NCBI GenBank assembly: GCA_944392335.1
Contig: CALXWJ010000018.1
Coordinates: forward strand, 1 to 53,499
DNA: 53,499 nt
Origin: an uncultured Clostridia bacterium
Lineage (GTDB): Bacteria; Bacillota; Clostridia; UBA1381
Reading direction: 5' to 3'
Part shown: one piece after another, positions 35,566 through 45,041 of the stretch
Numbering within the stretch: position 1 is the stretch's first letter
Layout: the number at the start of each line of letters is the position of its first letter
Position numbers and translations under genes: made by a program
The notes under the pieces: generated by a model
Database searches by the model: none
What the model saw: only the letters and a program-made list of their open reading frames with translations
Told to the model about the DNA's origin: nothing

Positions 35566-38453
35566 TGATAAAAAGAACGGTGGTGTTGCTGACTTTGTTT
35601 GTTATGCTTTTCAAGCCGGTAAATTTTGCCGTAAGAGCCGAAAACGAAGTTAGTGACGAGATGCGGCAGGCAATAGATATGGCTATCTCTTTCGGTGCGG
35701 TAGAAAAAGAAAAATTTGAACTTCCCGATACAGCAGTGTCAAGAAAAGATTTTGCAAAAATTATATGCAGCTTATACTCCTTCACGTTAAACAGTGAGAA
35801 GGAATGGTTTGATGATTTTTTTGGAGCGGATTATAATGATGAATATCCTCAAATTCAACCGGATGTGCAGAGCAGTTTTGATGATGTTGACGACGCAGAT
35901 ACATATGTAAGCTATATTGAATATGTAAATTCAAGACATCTTATGATAGGAGTATCAGATACCGAGTTCAAGCCTGAAGATGATATAACGCAGGAACAGG
36001 TTGTTAAGGTTTTTCTGAATATGATGAATTATGAGCAGCTTGCGCAGATGAAGGGCGGATACCCTAACGGATATTTGGCAATTGCCAATGAATTGTCACT
36101 TTTTAAAAATATCGGGTATGCACCTGATAAAACTGTAAGTTACAGCGATGTTGCCCTTATGCTTTATAATATTTATGACAAAAGCGTTGCGGAGTACGAT
36201 TATGACGGAAATACCCTTTTGTATAAAGAAAGCGATACAGAAACATTTTTGTCATATATTCTTAATATATACTGGACTCAAGGTATGATGACGAAGAGCA
36301 ATTATTCTACAATGTCTGAAGCTTTTTCGGAAAAACAGTATGAAATTGCAGTTGGAGATCTATCATTTTTTTATGATGGAACAGAAATCAATAAATATCT
36401 CGGACGCAATGTTCGTCTTTATTACAGAGATAGGGAAGACAGAGAAGTGGTATATGCCTGCCTGAGCGGAAAAGATGAAGCAATCGTTATAAAAGCTGAA
36501 GATATTGAATCATATGAAAATAATACGATAACTTATTTAAAAGGCAGTTCTGTTGCAGCAAAGAGCTTTGAACCTGGAGCGTATGTTATATTAAACGGTT
36601 CGGCGGTATCAAGCTATGATAAAACCCTTTTTGATTTTGAAATGGGAGAGGTCATCCTTGTAAAAAGCGGTAATTCGGTTGGATATGACGTTGTAATAGT
36701 CAATGAATATAAGAACAGATATATAAATTCTGTAAGTGACGATACTATATATTTAAAATCAACCGGAGAAATTTCTGAAGAAAATAATGTGATAGATTTG
36801 GAAAAGACCGATTTTTTTAATATTACAGATTTAAGCGGTAATGAAATGAGTATTTCTGATATTAAAGCAGGAATGATAATAACCTACTCAAAAGGAGTTT
36901 TAAGTGTAAGCGCATATATAAGTGATGATTATGTTGAGGATTTTATAATAACCGGAGTGAATAATGAAAACAGAATAATTACAGGTGAGGATGAAAGTTT
37001 TGAGGTATGTGAAGATTATTGGGAGGCAAACGGTATAGATAAGCTCTATATAAATAATAGCTATAAAATCTATAAAAACGTGTATGGTAAAGCAGTATAT
37101 TGGGAAGTATCAAAAACAAATAATAATCTGGAATTTGCATATCTTTATAAAACAATTCTTGATACTGATGAAGGGTACGAAAAACTTCTTCTGAATGTAT
37201 TTACAGATGATGGAAAGCATAAAAGATTAGTATGTGCAGAAAATTTTAGCCTGGTTAATACAATGGGAGAAGAAATAAAAAAATGCACTGCTTATAATGC
37301 TTATGTTACAATTTCAGAATATGAGGGTATTATACGATATATTTCCGACACGGAAGGATCAGTTAAGAGAATTTTACTTGCTCTGTATTCAAAGGATGCA
37401 GCTGTTCCTAAAGAAGGGGCATTGTATTCGGTAAGTAATGTTGTTCAATCTGCCAATTCAATGGATATAAACTGGAATACATATCATAAATCGTTCATGA
37501 CAGGAAGCACAAAGTTTTTTTATACCGATAACCAGACAAAGTTTATGCGGGTTCCTGAAGAAGCTTCCGATAAGGATAAATTTATTTATGCATCAACCTT
37601 AAACGGAATGAATGCAGGGCTTTCAACAAGCTCGACGGGTTCTTTTAAAATGAAGGGATATACGGCCAATCTTGATACACTGTTTCTTGATTATGTTGTA
37701 AGAATATCATCAGAAACAGAAGAAAATAAATCAACAATAATGCAAAAGCCTTTTATAGTAAAGGATATAAATATTACGATAAATGATGATGATATTCCGG
37801 TATATAAATTAAATTGTATAAATGCTGTAGACGGTTCGGACATAGAGTTTGTCGCAGAGAGTGAGATAATTGAGAATGTTACTGATATTATGGAAAGCAC
37901 TTATAATGAAAAAGTAAGGAATTATAAAGTAGAGGCCGGGGACATAATTCTTTGTCAGCATGACTCGGCAAATGATAATAATATAGTACAAATGTATATG
38001 CTTTACAAAAACGATTATGTATCACCTTATGCACAAAACGAAGAAAAAGGATGGCTGTGCGGAACAATTCCTTATATGGACAGTAATTCGGAATATATTA
38101 ATCCTATTTCTTTCAATGGAAATTCAAGACTGAAAGGAAATTCGGCTCTCAGCTATACATCGGGTTCTAAAATAATCTTTGGGACAGTTTTGAATTTTGA
38201 GGACAATATATTAAAAATAACGACTAAGGATCTGAGAAACGGTGCATATACAGGCGACACAAGCTTATATCCTGAAGAGTATTATATGCTCGGAGCGGCT
38301 ATTGTTGTAGACTACACAAATAAAAATGTAGTTGTTCGTGCATATGAGGAAGGAGATATAAGATCATACAACGATTATGGGAAAAATGCAACGTCTGTAA
38401 TTATATATCCGAGACAAAATGCCTTAAGTGGCACAATAGTTTTGAAAAGATAA
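35565..38453 (+). CDS. Secreted protein with N-terminal SLH-like repeats and beta-rich body
   Basis: A 962-residue exported protein; signal peptide to ~25 (VNFAVRA-EN). Residues ~35-210 look like three divergent SLH repeats (SRKDFAKIICSLY; YVSYIEYVNSRHLMIGVSDTEFKPEDDITQEQVVKVFLNMM; YLAIANELSLF...VSYSDVALMLYNIY). The remaining ~750 residues consist of short beta-strand repeats with conserved K-D and G-D/N turns and no known catalytic motif. SLH domains at the N-terminus suggest cell-wall anchoring. It is coupled to the upstream beta-helix gene through a TAATG overlap with AAGGAGG upstream, so the two products are probably needed together. Confidence 0.6.
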   Translation: MIKRTVVLLTLFVMLFKPVNFAVRAENEVSDEMRQAIDMAISFGAVEKEKFELPDTAVSRKDFAKIICSLYSFTLNSEKEWFDDFFGADYNDEYPQIQPDVQSSFDDVDDADTYVSYIEYVNSRHLMIGVSDTEFKPEDDITQEQVVKVFLNMMNYEQLAQMKGGYPNGYLAIANELSLFKNIGYAPDKTVSYSDVALMLYNIYDKSVAEYDYDGNTLLYKESDTETFLSYILNIYWTQGMMTKSNYSTMSEAFSEKQYEIAVGDLSFFYDGTEINKYLGRNVRLYYRDREDREVVYACLSGKDEAIVIKAEDIESYENNTITYLKGSSVAAKSFEPGAYVILNGSAVSSYDKTLFDFEMGEVILVKSGNSVGYDVVIVNEYKNRYINSVSDDTIYLKSTGEISEENNVIDLEKTDFFNITDLSGNEMSISDIKAGMIITYSKGVLSVSAYISDDYVEDFIITGVNNENRIITGEDESFEVCEDYWEANGIDKLYINNSYKIYKNVYGKAVYWEVSKTNNNLEFAYLYKTILDTDEGYEKLLLNVFTDDGKHKRLVCAENFSLVNTMGEEIKKCTAYNAYVTISEYEGIIRYISDTEGSVKRILLALYSKDAAVPKEGALYSVSNVVQSANSMDINWNTYHKSFMTGSTKFFYTDNQTKFMRVPEEASDKDKFIYASTLNGMNAGLSTSSTGSFKMKGYTANLDTLFLDYVVRISSETEENKSTIMQKPFIVKDINITINDDDIPVYKLNCINAVDGSDIEFVAESEIIENVTDIMESTYNEKVRNYKVEAGDIILCQHDSANDNNIVQMYMLYKNDYVSPYAQNEEKGWLCGTIPYMDSNSEYINPISFNGNSRLKGNSALSYTSGSKIIFGTVLNFEDNILKITTKDLRNGAYTGDTSLYPEEYYMLGAAIVVDYTNKNVVVRAYEEGDIRSYNDYGKNATSVIIYPRQNALSGTIVLKR

Positions 38454-38503
38454 TCAAAAAGTTTGATATTGCGGCAGGACATAAAATATGAGGAGAAAGT
38501 CAA

Positions 38504-39844
38504 ATGTATAATATATGTGATTTCGGAGCAGTTTCGGACAAAAATATAAACTCAACAAAAGCTGTTCAGGAAGCAGTGAATGAATGCAAAAAAAACGGAG
38601 GCGGAGTAGTATATATTCCTTTTGGAGTATATATGGTTGCTTCAATACATTTGTATGATAATACGCATTTTGTCTTTGAACCGGGAGCGAAGTTCTTGGG
38701 AAGTGAAAATATAGACGATTATGATGAAAGGGAAAAAATTTCATATCCGCTTTATCAGGATTGCTCACATTCGTACTTCCATAGAAGCATGTTTAGGGCT
38801 GAAAACTGCAGCAATATAACATTTTCCGGTAACGGTATAATTGATATGCGTGAAGTATGGGAGAATACGGCAGTAGAGGGTGAAGGAGACTGGGTTGGTA
38901 AAAGGGGGGCAAAAATATTTGCTTTCAAACAATGCAAAAATATTTCTATTGAAAGTCTTACACTTTTACGATCTACCGACTTGGCAGTATATCTTGCCGG
39001 CTGTGAGAATGTGAAAATAAGTAAACTTATGCTTGATGTAAATATTGATGGAATAAGTCCCGATTGCTGCAGGAATGTTACAATCAGCGATTGTATATTA
39101 AAGTGCGGAGATGACGGTATAGTTGTTAAAAGTTCATACACTTTAAATAAAAAAATACTTAGTGAGAATATTGTAATAACCAACTGCATTGTATCGTCAA
39201 GAAGCAATGCTATAAAGTTAGGTACAGAAACAAACGGAGGATTTAAAAATATTTGTATAAGCAATTGTTCAATATATAACACATTTTACGGAGGAATTTC
39301 GTTTGAAATAACCGATGGAGGGGAGCTTGATGCAATTACGGTATCAAATATAACAATGAAAAATGTTGGATATCCGCTTTTTATTATTCTATCAAACCGA
39401 TGTCGTGCTCCGGAGGGAACACAGATCGGAAGCCTGAAGAATATAATGATAGATAACGTTATTGCAACAGGACCATATGACAGTTGGATTGCCGCAAGAA
39501 TGACTTGTTTATGGAAGAAAAAAGAAAGTTCGTGTAAGGCGCATATAATGACCTCAACAGTAACAGGGCAGCCGGATAAAAAGATTGAAAATATTACACT
39601 GTCAAATATATATTTCAGTGTTCCAGGAGGCGGGTGCGAAGAGGACAGAAATGTTATATTGCCTGAGATAACAGATAAATATCCTGAAAATTATGCATTT
39701 GGAGAAAAGAATCCGGCATATGGTATTTACTTTAGACATATAAAAAATCTTGTACTTAATAATGTACATGTTGATACGCTTGTTGAGGATAAACGTGAGG
39801 AGTTTATCTTTGAGGATATTGAAGGATGTAAAATACATAATTAA
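38504..39844 (+). CDS. Glycoside hydrolase family 28 (polygalacturonase-like), cytoplasmic
   Basis: A 446-residue protein without signal peptide. It opens CDFGAVSDKNINSTKAVQEAV and continues with GGGVVYIPFGVY, the standard beginning of the GH28 beta-helix. The catalytic acids are present: NIDG (Asp182) and CGDDG (Asp203, Asp204). The usual SHG histidine motif is replaced by SRSNAIKLGTETNGGF, and the following GGISFEITDGGELDAITVSNITMKNV is typical of a bacterial GH28 subgroup. Members act on galacturonan or rhamnogalacturonan oligomers. Lacking a signal, it likely acts inside the cell on imported products. GGAG precedes the ATG; last gene of the locus. Confidence 0.85.
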   Translation: MYNICDFGAVSDKNINSTKAVQEAVNECKKNGGGVVYIPFGVYMVASIHLYDNTHFVFEPGAKFLGSENIDDYDEREKISYPLYQDCSHSYFHRSMFRAENCSNITFSGNGIIDMREVWENTAVEGEGDWVGKRGAKIFAFKQCKNISIESLTLLRSTDLAVYLAGCENVKISKLMLDVNIDGISPDCCRNVTISDCILKCGDDGIVVKSSYTLNKKILSENIVITNCIVSSRSNAIKLGTETNGGFKNICISNCSIYNTFYGGISFEITDGGELDAITVSNITMKNVGYPLFIILSNRCRAPEGTQIGSLKNIMIDNVIATGPYDSWIAARMTCLWKKKESSCKAHIMTSTVTGQPDKKIENITLSNIYFSVPGGGCEEDRNVILPEITDKYPENYAFGEKNPAYGIYFRHIKNLVLNNVHVDTLVEDKREEFIFEDIEGCKIHN

Positions 39845-39952
39845 TAGAGAAAAATTATAGGTTTAAAACGGTACATTTGAGAGTAGAGTTCGGTTTTTAA
39901 TGAAAAAATCTCTGATTTTGTGTAAATCTCATTTATGGTTTATATAAATCTT

Positions 39953-40124
39953 TTATAACTGCACACAAGTTGTCATACGCCGTAATCGGAGGCGGATTTC
40001 GTATTTGTAATCAGTGAGAGTACAATCTCCCACTGATTACAGCAAGGCGCCGTAGGGGCGATTCACGAATCGCCTGTTTCGCTCTTGCCCTCGTTGAATG
40101 ATGGGACAAGCCCTTATTGAAAAT
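39953..40124 (-). repeat. Hairpin-rich intergenic repeat, copy 3 (inverted)
   Basis: Reverse-complement copy of the element at 6313-6483, with the closest match to that copy (shared CATCATTCAACGAGGGCAAG). It sits between the convergent GH28 and nrdG genes. The rest of this 313-base gap holds AT-rich sequence with no clear terminator, so the repeat may act as transcription barrier. Confidence 0.9.
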
Positions 40125-40157
40125 ATACGATTTTAAATATCTCCGTATGTTTTAAAA

Positions 40158-40676
40158 TCAATCCAAGTAAAGATGTATTTTGCCTGTTTCAAAAGTTTTC
40201 TTTAGGTCAATGACGCGTTGATTGGTGCTGCCTCTGAACTGAAGAGAAATATTTTTTAATTCCGCTTTAAATTCCCCGTCTACAAGAACGTCGATTAATG
40301 ACAGCATTTCTCTTGTAATATCTATTTTTGCCCTGCTTCCTTCTGTTAATTCTTCAAATGTATATCCGGAATAGCACCATATTGTCTTTTTGGGATACCT
40401 TTCTTTTACTTTATATAAAAAAGGAAGAAGAGCTTTTTGGTTTTCGGGCTCAAATGGTTCTCCTCCAAGCAGGCTCAGCCCGTCGATCCAGAAAGGCTCA
40501 AGAGAATTTATGATTTCTTTTTGGGTCGAAGCCGTAAATTCATTACCGTAATCAAAGCTCCATGTCTCAGGGTTGAAGCAGTCCTTACAGTGATGTGTAC
40601 AGCCCGAAACAAACAGAGAGGTTCTGACTCCCTCTCCGTTTGCTATATCATTAAATTTTATTTCGCCGTATTTCAT
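40158..40676 (-). CDS. nrdG: Anaerobic ribonucleotide reductase activating protein (radical SAM)
   Basis: A 172-residue radical SAM activase that installs the glycyl radical on NrdD. The 4Fe-4S motif is CTHHCKDC (Cys26, Cys30, Cys33; C-x3-C-x2-C), followed by FNPETW, and the SAM-binding GGEPF lies near residue 73. Length and motifs match NrdG. The start codon overlaps the nrdD stop by one base (TAATG), so NrdG is coupled to NrdD. Confidence 0.96.
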   Translation of the reverse strand: MKYGEIKFNDIANGEGVRTSLFVSGCTHHCKDCFNPETWSFDYGNEFTASTQKEIINSLEPFWIDGLSLLGGEPFEPENQKALLPFLYKVKERYPKKTIWCYSGYTFEELTEGSRAKIDITREMLSLIDVLVDGEFKAELKNISLQFRGSTNQRVIDLKKTFETGKIHLYLD

Positions 40677-42853
40677 TATAAATGAAGCACTCTGTCCTTG
40701 ATTTCCTGCGTTCTGCCCTGATTCCAGAACTGAGTACCTATATAACCGCAGGTCCTTCTTGCGACATTCATTTTTGTCTGATCCCTGTTTTTACAATTCG
40801 GACATTCCCAAACAAGTTTTCCGTCTTTGTCTGTTACAATCTGTATTTCACCCTCGTAACCGCAGACCTGACAGCAGTCAGACTTTGTATTTAATTCGGC
40901 ATACATGATGTTCTCATAGATATATTTCATAACATTTAAAACAGCTTTTATGTTATTCTGCATATTGGGGACTTCAACATAACTGATCGCGCCGCCCGGA
41001 GATAATGCCTGGAAACGGGCTTCGAAGCTGAGCTTTTTAAATGCGTCGATTTTTTCAGATACATGAACGTGATAACTGTTGGTTATGTAGTTCTTATCTG
41101 TTATACCTTTTATTATGCCGAAACGCTTTTGAAGACACTTTGCAAACTTATATGTTGTTGATTCAAGAGGAGTACCGTAAATACTGAAATCAATATTTTC
41201 CTTCTCTTTCCAAGCTTTGGTGGCGTCATTCAAATGCTGCATAACATCAAGCGCAAACGGTGTTGCTTCAGGATCGGTGTGAGATTTGCCGGTCATATAT
41301 TTAACACACTCATATAATCCCGCATATCCCAAAGAGATCGTTGAATAGCCGCCGTATAACAATTTATCAATCGTTTCGCCCTTTTTCAGTCTTGCAAGAG
41401 CGCCGTGCTGCCATAGGATAGGAGCGGCGTCGGAAAGGGTGCCCTTTAATCTGTTATGACGGCACATAAGAGCCCTGTAACAAAGATCGAGTCTTTCGTC
41501 AAGTATTTCCCGGAATTTTTCTTTATTGCCGCCTGAAGACAATGCAACGTCAACAAGATTAATCGTAACAACACCTTGGTTGAAGCGGCCGTAATATTTC
41601 GGTTTGTTTGTTTCAGGATCTACATAAGGAGTAAGGAAAGATCTGCAGCCCATGCATGTATAACAATGACCTTCGTTATTTTTATCCTTTTTCAGCTGAA
41701 GCATGATTTTTTCCGAAATATAGTCGGGAACCATTCTTTTTGCCGTGCATTTGGCAGCTAATTCGGTAAGATAGAAGTATTTTGAATCTTCATGAATGTT
41801 ATCTTCCTCAAGCACATAGATCAGCTTAGGAAATGCAGGAGTGATCCATATGCCCTTTTCGTTTTTAACGCCCTGGATCCTTTGCTTGAGAGTTTCTTCT
41901 ATGATAAGAGCCAAATCGGCTTTTTCCTGAGGATCATCCGTCTCATTGAGATACATGAATACGGTGACAAAAGGAGCCTGACCGTTTGTTGTAAGAAGAG
42001 TTACGACCTGATATTGGATCGTTTGAACGCCTTTTCTTATTTCCTCTCTCAGGCGTTTTTCGGTTATGTCTGAGATCTGCTGTTCTGTTATATTTATCCC
42101 CATCTGTGTGTATTCGTCAATAATGGATTTTTGTATCTTTTTTCTTGATATGTCAACAAAAGGCGCCAAATGGGTGAGACTTATACTTTGACCGCCGTAT
42201 TGACTTGATGCTACCTGCGCTATGATCTGTGTGGCAATATTGCAGGCGGTTGAAAAGCTATGAGGCTTCTCGATCAAAGTCCCGCTTATAACGGTACCGT
42301 TTTGAAGCATGTCTTCAAGATTTACCAGATCGCAGTTGTGCATATGCTGTGCAAAATAATCGCTGTCATGAAAGTGGATAAGACCCTCTTCATGTGCCTG
42401 GACGATATCAAGAGGCAAGAGTATTCTTCGCGTAAGATCCTTTGAAACCTCGCCTGCCATATAGTCGCGCTGTACACTGTTTATGGTAGGGTTTTTGTTT
42501 GAATTTTCCTGTTTGACCTCTTCATTATTGCACTCTATCAATGTAAGGATCTGATTGTCAGTTGTGTTTGAGTTACGTATAAGAGATCTGGTATATCTGT
42601 ATTTTACATAGCTTTTTGCTACTTCAAACGCACCTTGCGCCATTATTTGATTTTCCACTATATCTTGTATTTCTTCCACCGAATAAGCTCTGTCTGCTTT
42701 TTGCAGTTTAAATTCAACAAACTCAGCAATATCTCTGATCTGAGACTCCGATAATTCTTTAGAAGTAGTTGAATTATTGGCTTTGGAAACAGCCTGTATG
42801 ATCTTGTTAATGTCAAAATCAACTTCAGAACCGTTTCTCTTTATTATCTTCAT
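40676..42853 (-). CDS. nrdD: Anaerobic ribonucleoside-triphosphate reductase
   Basis: A 725-residue class III reductase that makes dNTPs without oxygen. An ATP-cone domain (~1-90; IIKRNGSEVDFDINKII) gives allosteric control. The catalytic body has HDSDYFAQHMHNCDL and the catalytic-cysteine stretch CYTCMGCR. The C-terminal zinc site is CCQVCGYEG...WECPNCKN, and the glycyl radical site RRTCGYIGTQFW has Gly703 as the radical glycine. AAGGAGG precedes the ATG. Expression is likely repressed by NrdR through the palindrome upstream. Confidence 0.96.
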   Translation of the reverse strand: MKIIKRNGSEVDFDINKIIQAVSKANNSTTSKELSESQIRDIAEFVEFKLQKADRAYSVEEIQDIVENQIMAQGAFEVAKSYVKYRYTRSLIRNSNTTDNQILTLIECNNEEVKQENSNKNPTINSVQRDYMAGEVSKDLTRRILLPLDIVQAHEEGLIHFHDSDYFAQHMHNCDLVNLEDMLQNGTVISGTLIEKPHSFSTACNIATQIIAQVASSQYGGQSISLTHLAPFVDISRKKIQKSIIDEYTQMGINITEQQISDITEKRLREEIRKGVQTIQYQVVTLLTTNGQAPFVTVFMYLNETDDPQEKADLALIIEETLKQRIQGVKNEKGIWITPAFPKLIYVLEEDNIHEDSKYFYLTELAAKCTAKRMVPDYISEKIMLQLKKDKNNEGHCYTCMGCRSFLTPYVDPETNKPKYYGRFNQGVVTINLVDVALSSGGNKEKFREILDERLDLCYRALMCRHNRLKGTLSDAAPILWQHGALARLKKGETIDKLLYGGYSTISLGYAGLYECVKYMTGKSHTDPEATPFALDVMQHLNDATKAWKEKENIDFSIYGTPLESTTYKFAKCLQKRFGIIKGITDKNYITNSYHVHVSEKIDAFKKLSFEARFQALSPGGAISYVEVPNMQNNIKAVLNVMKYIYENIMYAELNTKSDCCQVCGYEGEIQIVTDKDGKLVWECPNCKNRDQTKMNVARRTCGYIGTQFWNQGRTQEIKDRVLHL

Positions 42854-42893
42854 TGTGTTTATACCTCCTTATATTATTTTTTGATGCTCTAAT

Positions 42894-42955
42894 ATAATAT
42901 CAAAAAATTGTGGTTTTGTCAATATGTTTTTTAAAAAAAACACAATATGTTGTGT
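42894..42955 (-). promoter_or_regulatory. nrdD promoter and NrdR-box-like palindrome
   Basis: On the minus strand TTGACA (42922-42917), 17 bases, TATTAT (42899-42894). Just upstream is a 16-bp palindrome ACACAACATATTGTGT (42955-42940) that matches the known NrdR box pattern. A second AACATATTG (42928-42920) repeats its core 23 bases away and overlaps the -35. Confidence 0.75.
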
Positions 42956-43258
42956 TTTGATTAAATTATGTGTAATTTAAAGCCATAAAAATTTTTGGAA
43001 CAGGAGGAAATATGTGATAAAACTTGACTTTTTTGAATTAAAAAAATTTTATTGGAAAACGGATCGATTTTATGTAACATAAATGTAAAATATTAACAAA
43101 TAATTGTTGAAACCGTTTTACGGATTAATAAGTGCTTGTCCAAATTTACAAAAATATTAATTAAAAACCGTATCAAAAATGTTGCTGCAGACAAGCGGAA
43201 TAAAAAGATTATAGGTGTTCTGCCGGTAAACATCGTCTTATAACTGCGTTTTTTTTGA
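42956..43258. other. Noncoding junction between nrdD promoter and prophage
   Basis: AT-rich, no gene seen. It contains TAATAAGTGCTTGTCC near 43127-43142, which resembles the left end of the 170-bp repeat, but the remainder does not match. The left attachment site of the prophage should lie here or within the last codons of the integrase gene; I cannot define the core without the right end. Confidence 0.4.
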
Positions 43259-44833
43259 TCAATATACAATAATATTCCCAAATGCTTTCGCATTTGGGAA
43301 TGGTACACCATTAGAGTTATTATACGAACACTTAAAAGAAGTACCGGGGTCTGATATTTGCAAGTCGGTGTCTGAGAATGGTAAGTCAACTGTGTTATTT
43401 TTGCCGGAAAAGTTGAATATTATTTTCATGTGATCGTCGTAGAGATATATTGCTATGATAAAGGTGTTAAAGAGTTTAGCGCAGTATTTTTTATCATTAA
43501 TATTTCCGTCGCGGAACATATTAAGACCGGCTATTATATCATTTTTCGGTATTGTAATCATATTGGCTTTTGCCTCTATTATTTTTATTTTTATTTTCTC
43601 CTGTTCTGCCTCCAGTTCGATAAGTCTTGCTTTTGTGGTTTCGGTGATAATTCCTTGTTCGATGGCAGTCATTACATTACTGATTAATTTTTGATTTTCT
43701 TTCAGCTGATCTTCAAGCATTTTCAGTTTTGACTGTTCGGCTTGCTTTTTATTATATTCGACTGTACTGTTTGCTATCCATTCTATGACGTCCGGTTGGA
43801 GCGCATAGTGTTGAATTGCAAGGGCAACTTGCTTTTCAGTATCATCCCTGCGGACGTGTTCTTTTTTACAAGTATGTTTTAAACGTCGCGTCTGACATAC
43901 ATAATAATGATGCAGTGTGCCGCTTTTACTTGTTCCTGAATAGCCTACCATTGGCTTGCGGCAATAGCCGCAGAAGAGTTTCCCTGTCAGTAAATAATTA
44001 CCGAACACACTATGTTTTCCTTTTATGTGTTGTTTCATTTTCAGTACCTCCTGCACTTTGTAGAAAATTTCGTCACTTACTATTCTCGGTATGCCGTCTT
44101 CAATGCGTGTATCTTTCCACTTATAAACCCCTCTGTAACGTTCATTGACAAGCATATTACGAAAACTGTTTAAAGACCATTTTTTACCTGTTCTGGTTTT
44201 TATTTCTCTATCATTCAAATCATTGCATATGTCAATTATACGTTCGCCGTTTGCAATCCGTTCGAAGATTTCAAGTATAATCGGTGCTGTTTGTTCGTTG
44301 ATAGTATATCTGCCGTCCTCACCACGCTTGTAACCGTACGGAATGGGACCGTTCACCATGCACTTGGAGGCGTTGTCATTCATTGCACGCAGAATATCCT
44401 CTGCCATGTTTTCTGAATAGAACTGATTGACATTCATCATATTTCTTGCGGCAAATCTTCCGGCGGCGGTATTGTCAAAAGATTCTTCAACGTACAGTAT
44501 CTGAACGCCGTAGGCTTGGAGCTTTGCCTCATTTATAAGCTGCTCCAGCATATTACGACCTATACGATTTGATTTCCATGCTATCAGATATTCGAATCTG
44601 CCTTTTTCCGCATCGCGTAGTAAGCGCTGAAAACTGGAGCGTTTGTCGGTCTTTCCGCTGACGGCTCTGTCCTCATATGTATCTATTATGGTTATATTAA
44701 AATCCTCTGCCTTTCTCTGGCAGGCGGTTATCTGTTGATCGATACTGACTTCTTTCTGATTATGGGAGCTGAATCTTGCGTAAATAACACCGATATTTTT
44801 AAACGGCTTCATTTCTTTTTTATTTTTTGCCAT
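43259..44833 (-). CDS. Large serine recombinase (phage integrase)
   Basis: A 524-residue site-specific recombinase. The N-terminal resolvase domain has YARFSSHNQ with nucleophile Ser22, IDQQITACQ and the Arg-rich WKSNRIGRNM. A recombinase domain follows (GPIPYGYKR...TGKKWS), then a zinc ribbon (CGYCRKP...YYVCQTRRLKHTCKK) and a coiled coil (~355-425). It would integrate and, with a directionality factor, excise the prophage. The start is coupled to an upstream short frame (TAATG). The last ~15 codons contain a perfect 11-bp inverted repeat that may belong to the attachment site. Confidence 0.93.
   Translation of the reverse strand: MAKNKKEMKPFKNIGVIYARFSSHNQKEVSIDQQITACQRKAEDFNITIIDTYEDRAVSGKTDKRSSFQRLLRDAEKGRFEYLIAWKSNRIGRNMLEQLINEAKLQAYGVQILYVEESFDNTAAGRFAARNMMNVNQFYSENMAEDILRAMNDNASKCMVNGPIPYGYKRGEDGRYTINEQTAPIILEIFERIANGERIIDICNDLNDREIKTRTGKKWSLNSFRNMLVNERYRGVYKWKDTRIEDGIPRIVSDEIFYKVQEVLKMKQHIKGKHSVFGNYLLTGKLFCGYCRKPMVGYSGTSKSGTLHHYYVCQTRRLKHTCKKEHVRRDDTEKQVALAIQHYALQPDVIEWIANSTVEYNKKQAEQSKLKMLEDQLKENQKLISNVMTAIEQGIITETTKARLIELEAEQEKIKIKIIEAKANMITIPKNDIIAGLNMFRDGNINDKKYCAKLFNTFIIAIYLYDDHMKIIFNFSGKNNTVDLPFSDTDLQISDPGTSFKCSYNNSNGVPFPNAKAFGNIIVY
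43275..43300. repeat. Perfect inverted repeat at the integrase 3' end
   Basis: TTCCCAAATGC (43275-43285) and GCATTTGGGAA (43290-43300) surround TTTC. It lies inside the last codons of the integrase. No T tract follows on either strand. It may be part of attL or a recoded hairpin; function unknown. Confidence 0.5.
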
Positions 44834-44997
44834 TATGACGCCTCCTTTTCTGTCTTTATTTTTATCTTCCTGTGACTTTTACTTTTTTTTGTCTGATTCA
44901 AGCACATTAGTGTTTTTTTATGTCTTGAAAGCGTTTCTTCCATGCTCTCATCTTCCGGATCACTTCTTGATTTTCTTAAATATATCGCTATGTTCAT
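44833..44997 (-). pseudogene. N-terminal fragment of a second serine recombinase (54 residues)
   Basis: A short frame reads MNIAIYLRKSRSDPEDESME and then ETLSRHKKTLM. This is the characteristic opening of another serine-recombinase lineage (IYLRKSRADEE...GETLARHRKAL), with the nucleophile-type Ser10. After about 31 residues the similarity ends in a lysine-rich tail. The stop overlaps the ATG of the intact integrase by one base, so translation of the fragment could feed the integrase. No strong ribosome binding site precedes it. It is probably a leftover from integrase replacement, possibly kept as a leader peptide. Confidence 0.6.
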
Positions 44998-45041
44998 AGT
45001 GGTTCATTCTTTTATTATCATGTTTGACTGTTCGGTTTCAT

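Noticed and set aside
43127..43252. Possible fourth, broken copy of the 170-bp repeat (TAATAAGTGCTTGTCC at the left, TTATAACTGCG at the right).
   Set aside because: Only about 16 and 11 bases match and the two ends would be in inconsistent orientation; none of the internal stems is present.
43101..43258. Exact attL core of the prophage.
   Set aside because: The right end is outside the window, so no direct repeat can be compared.
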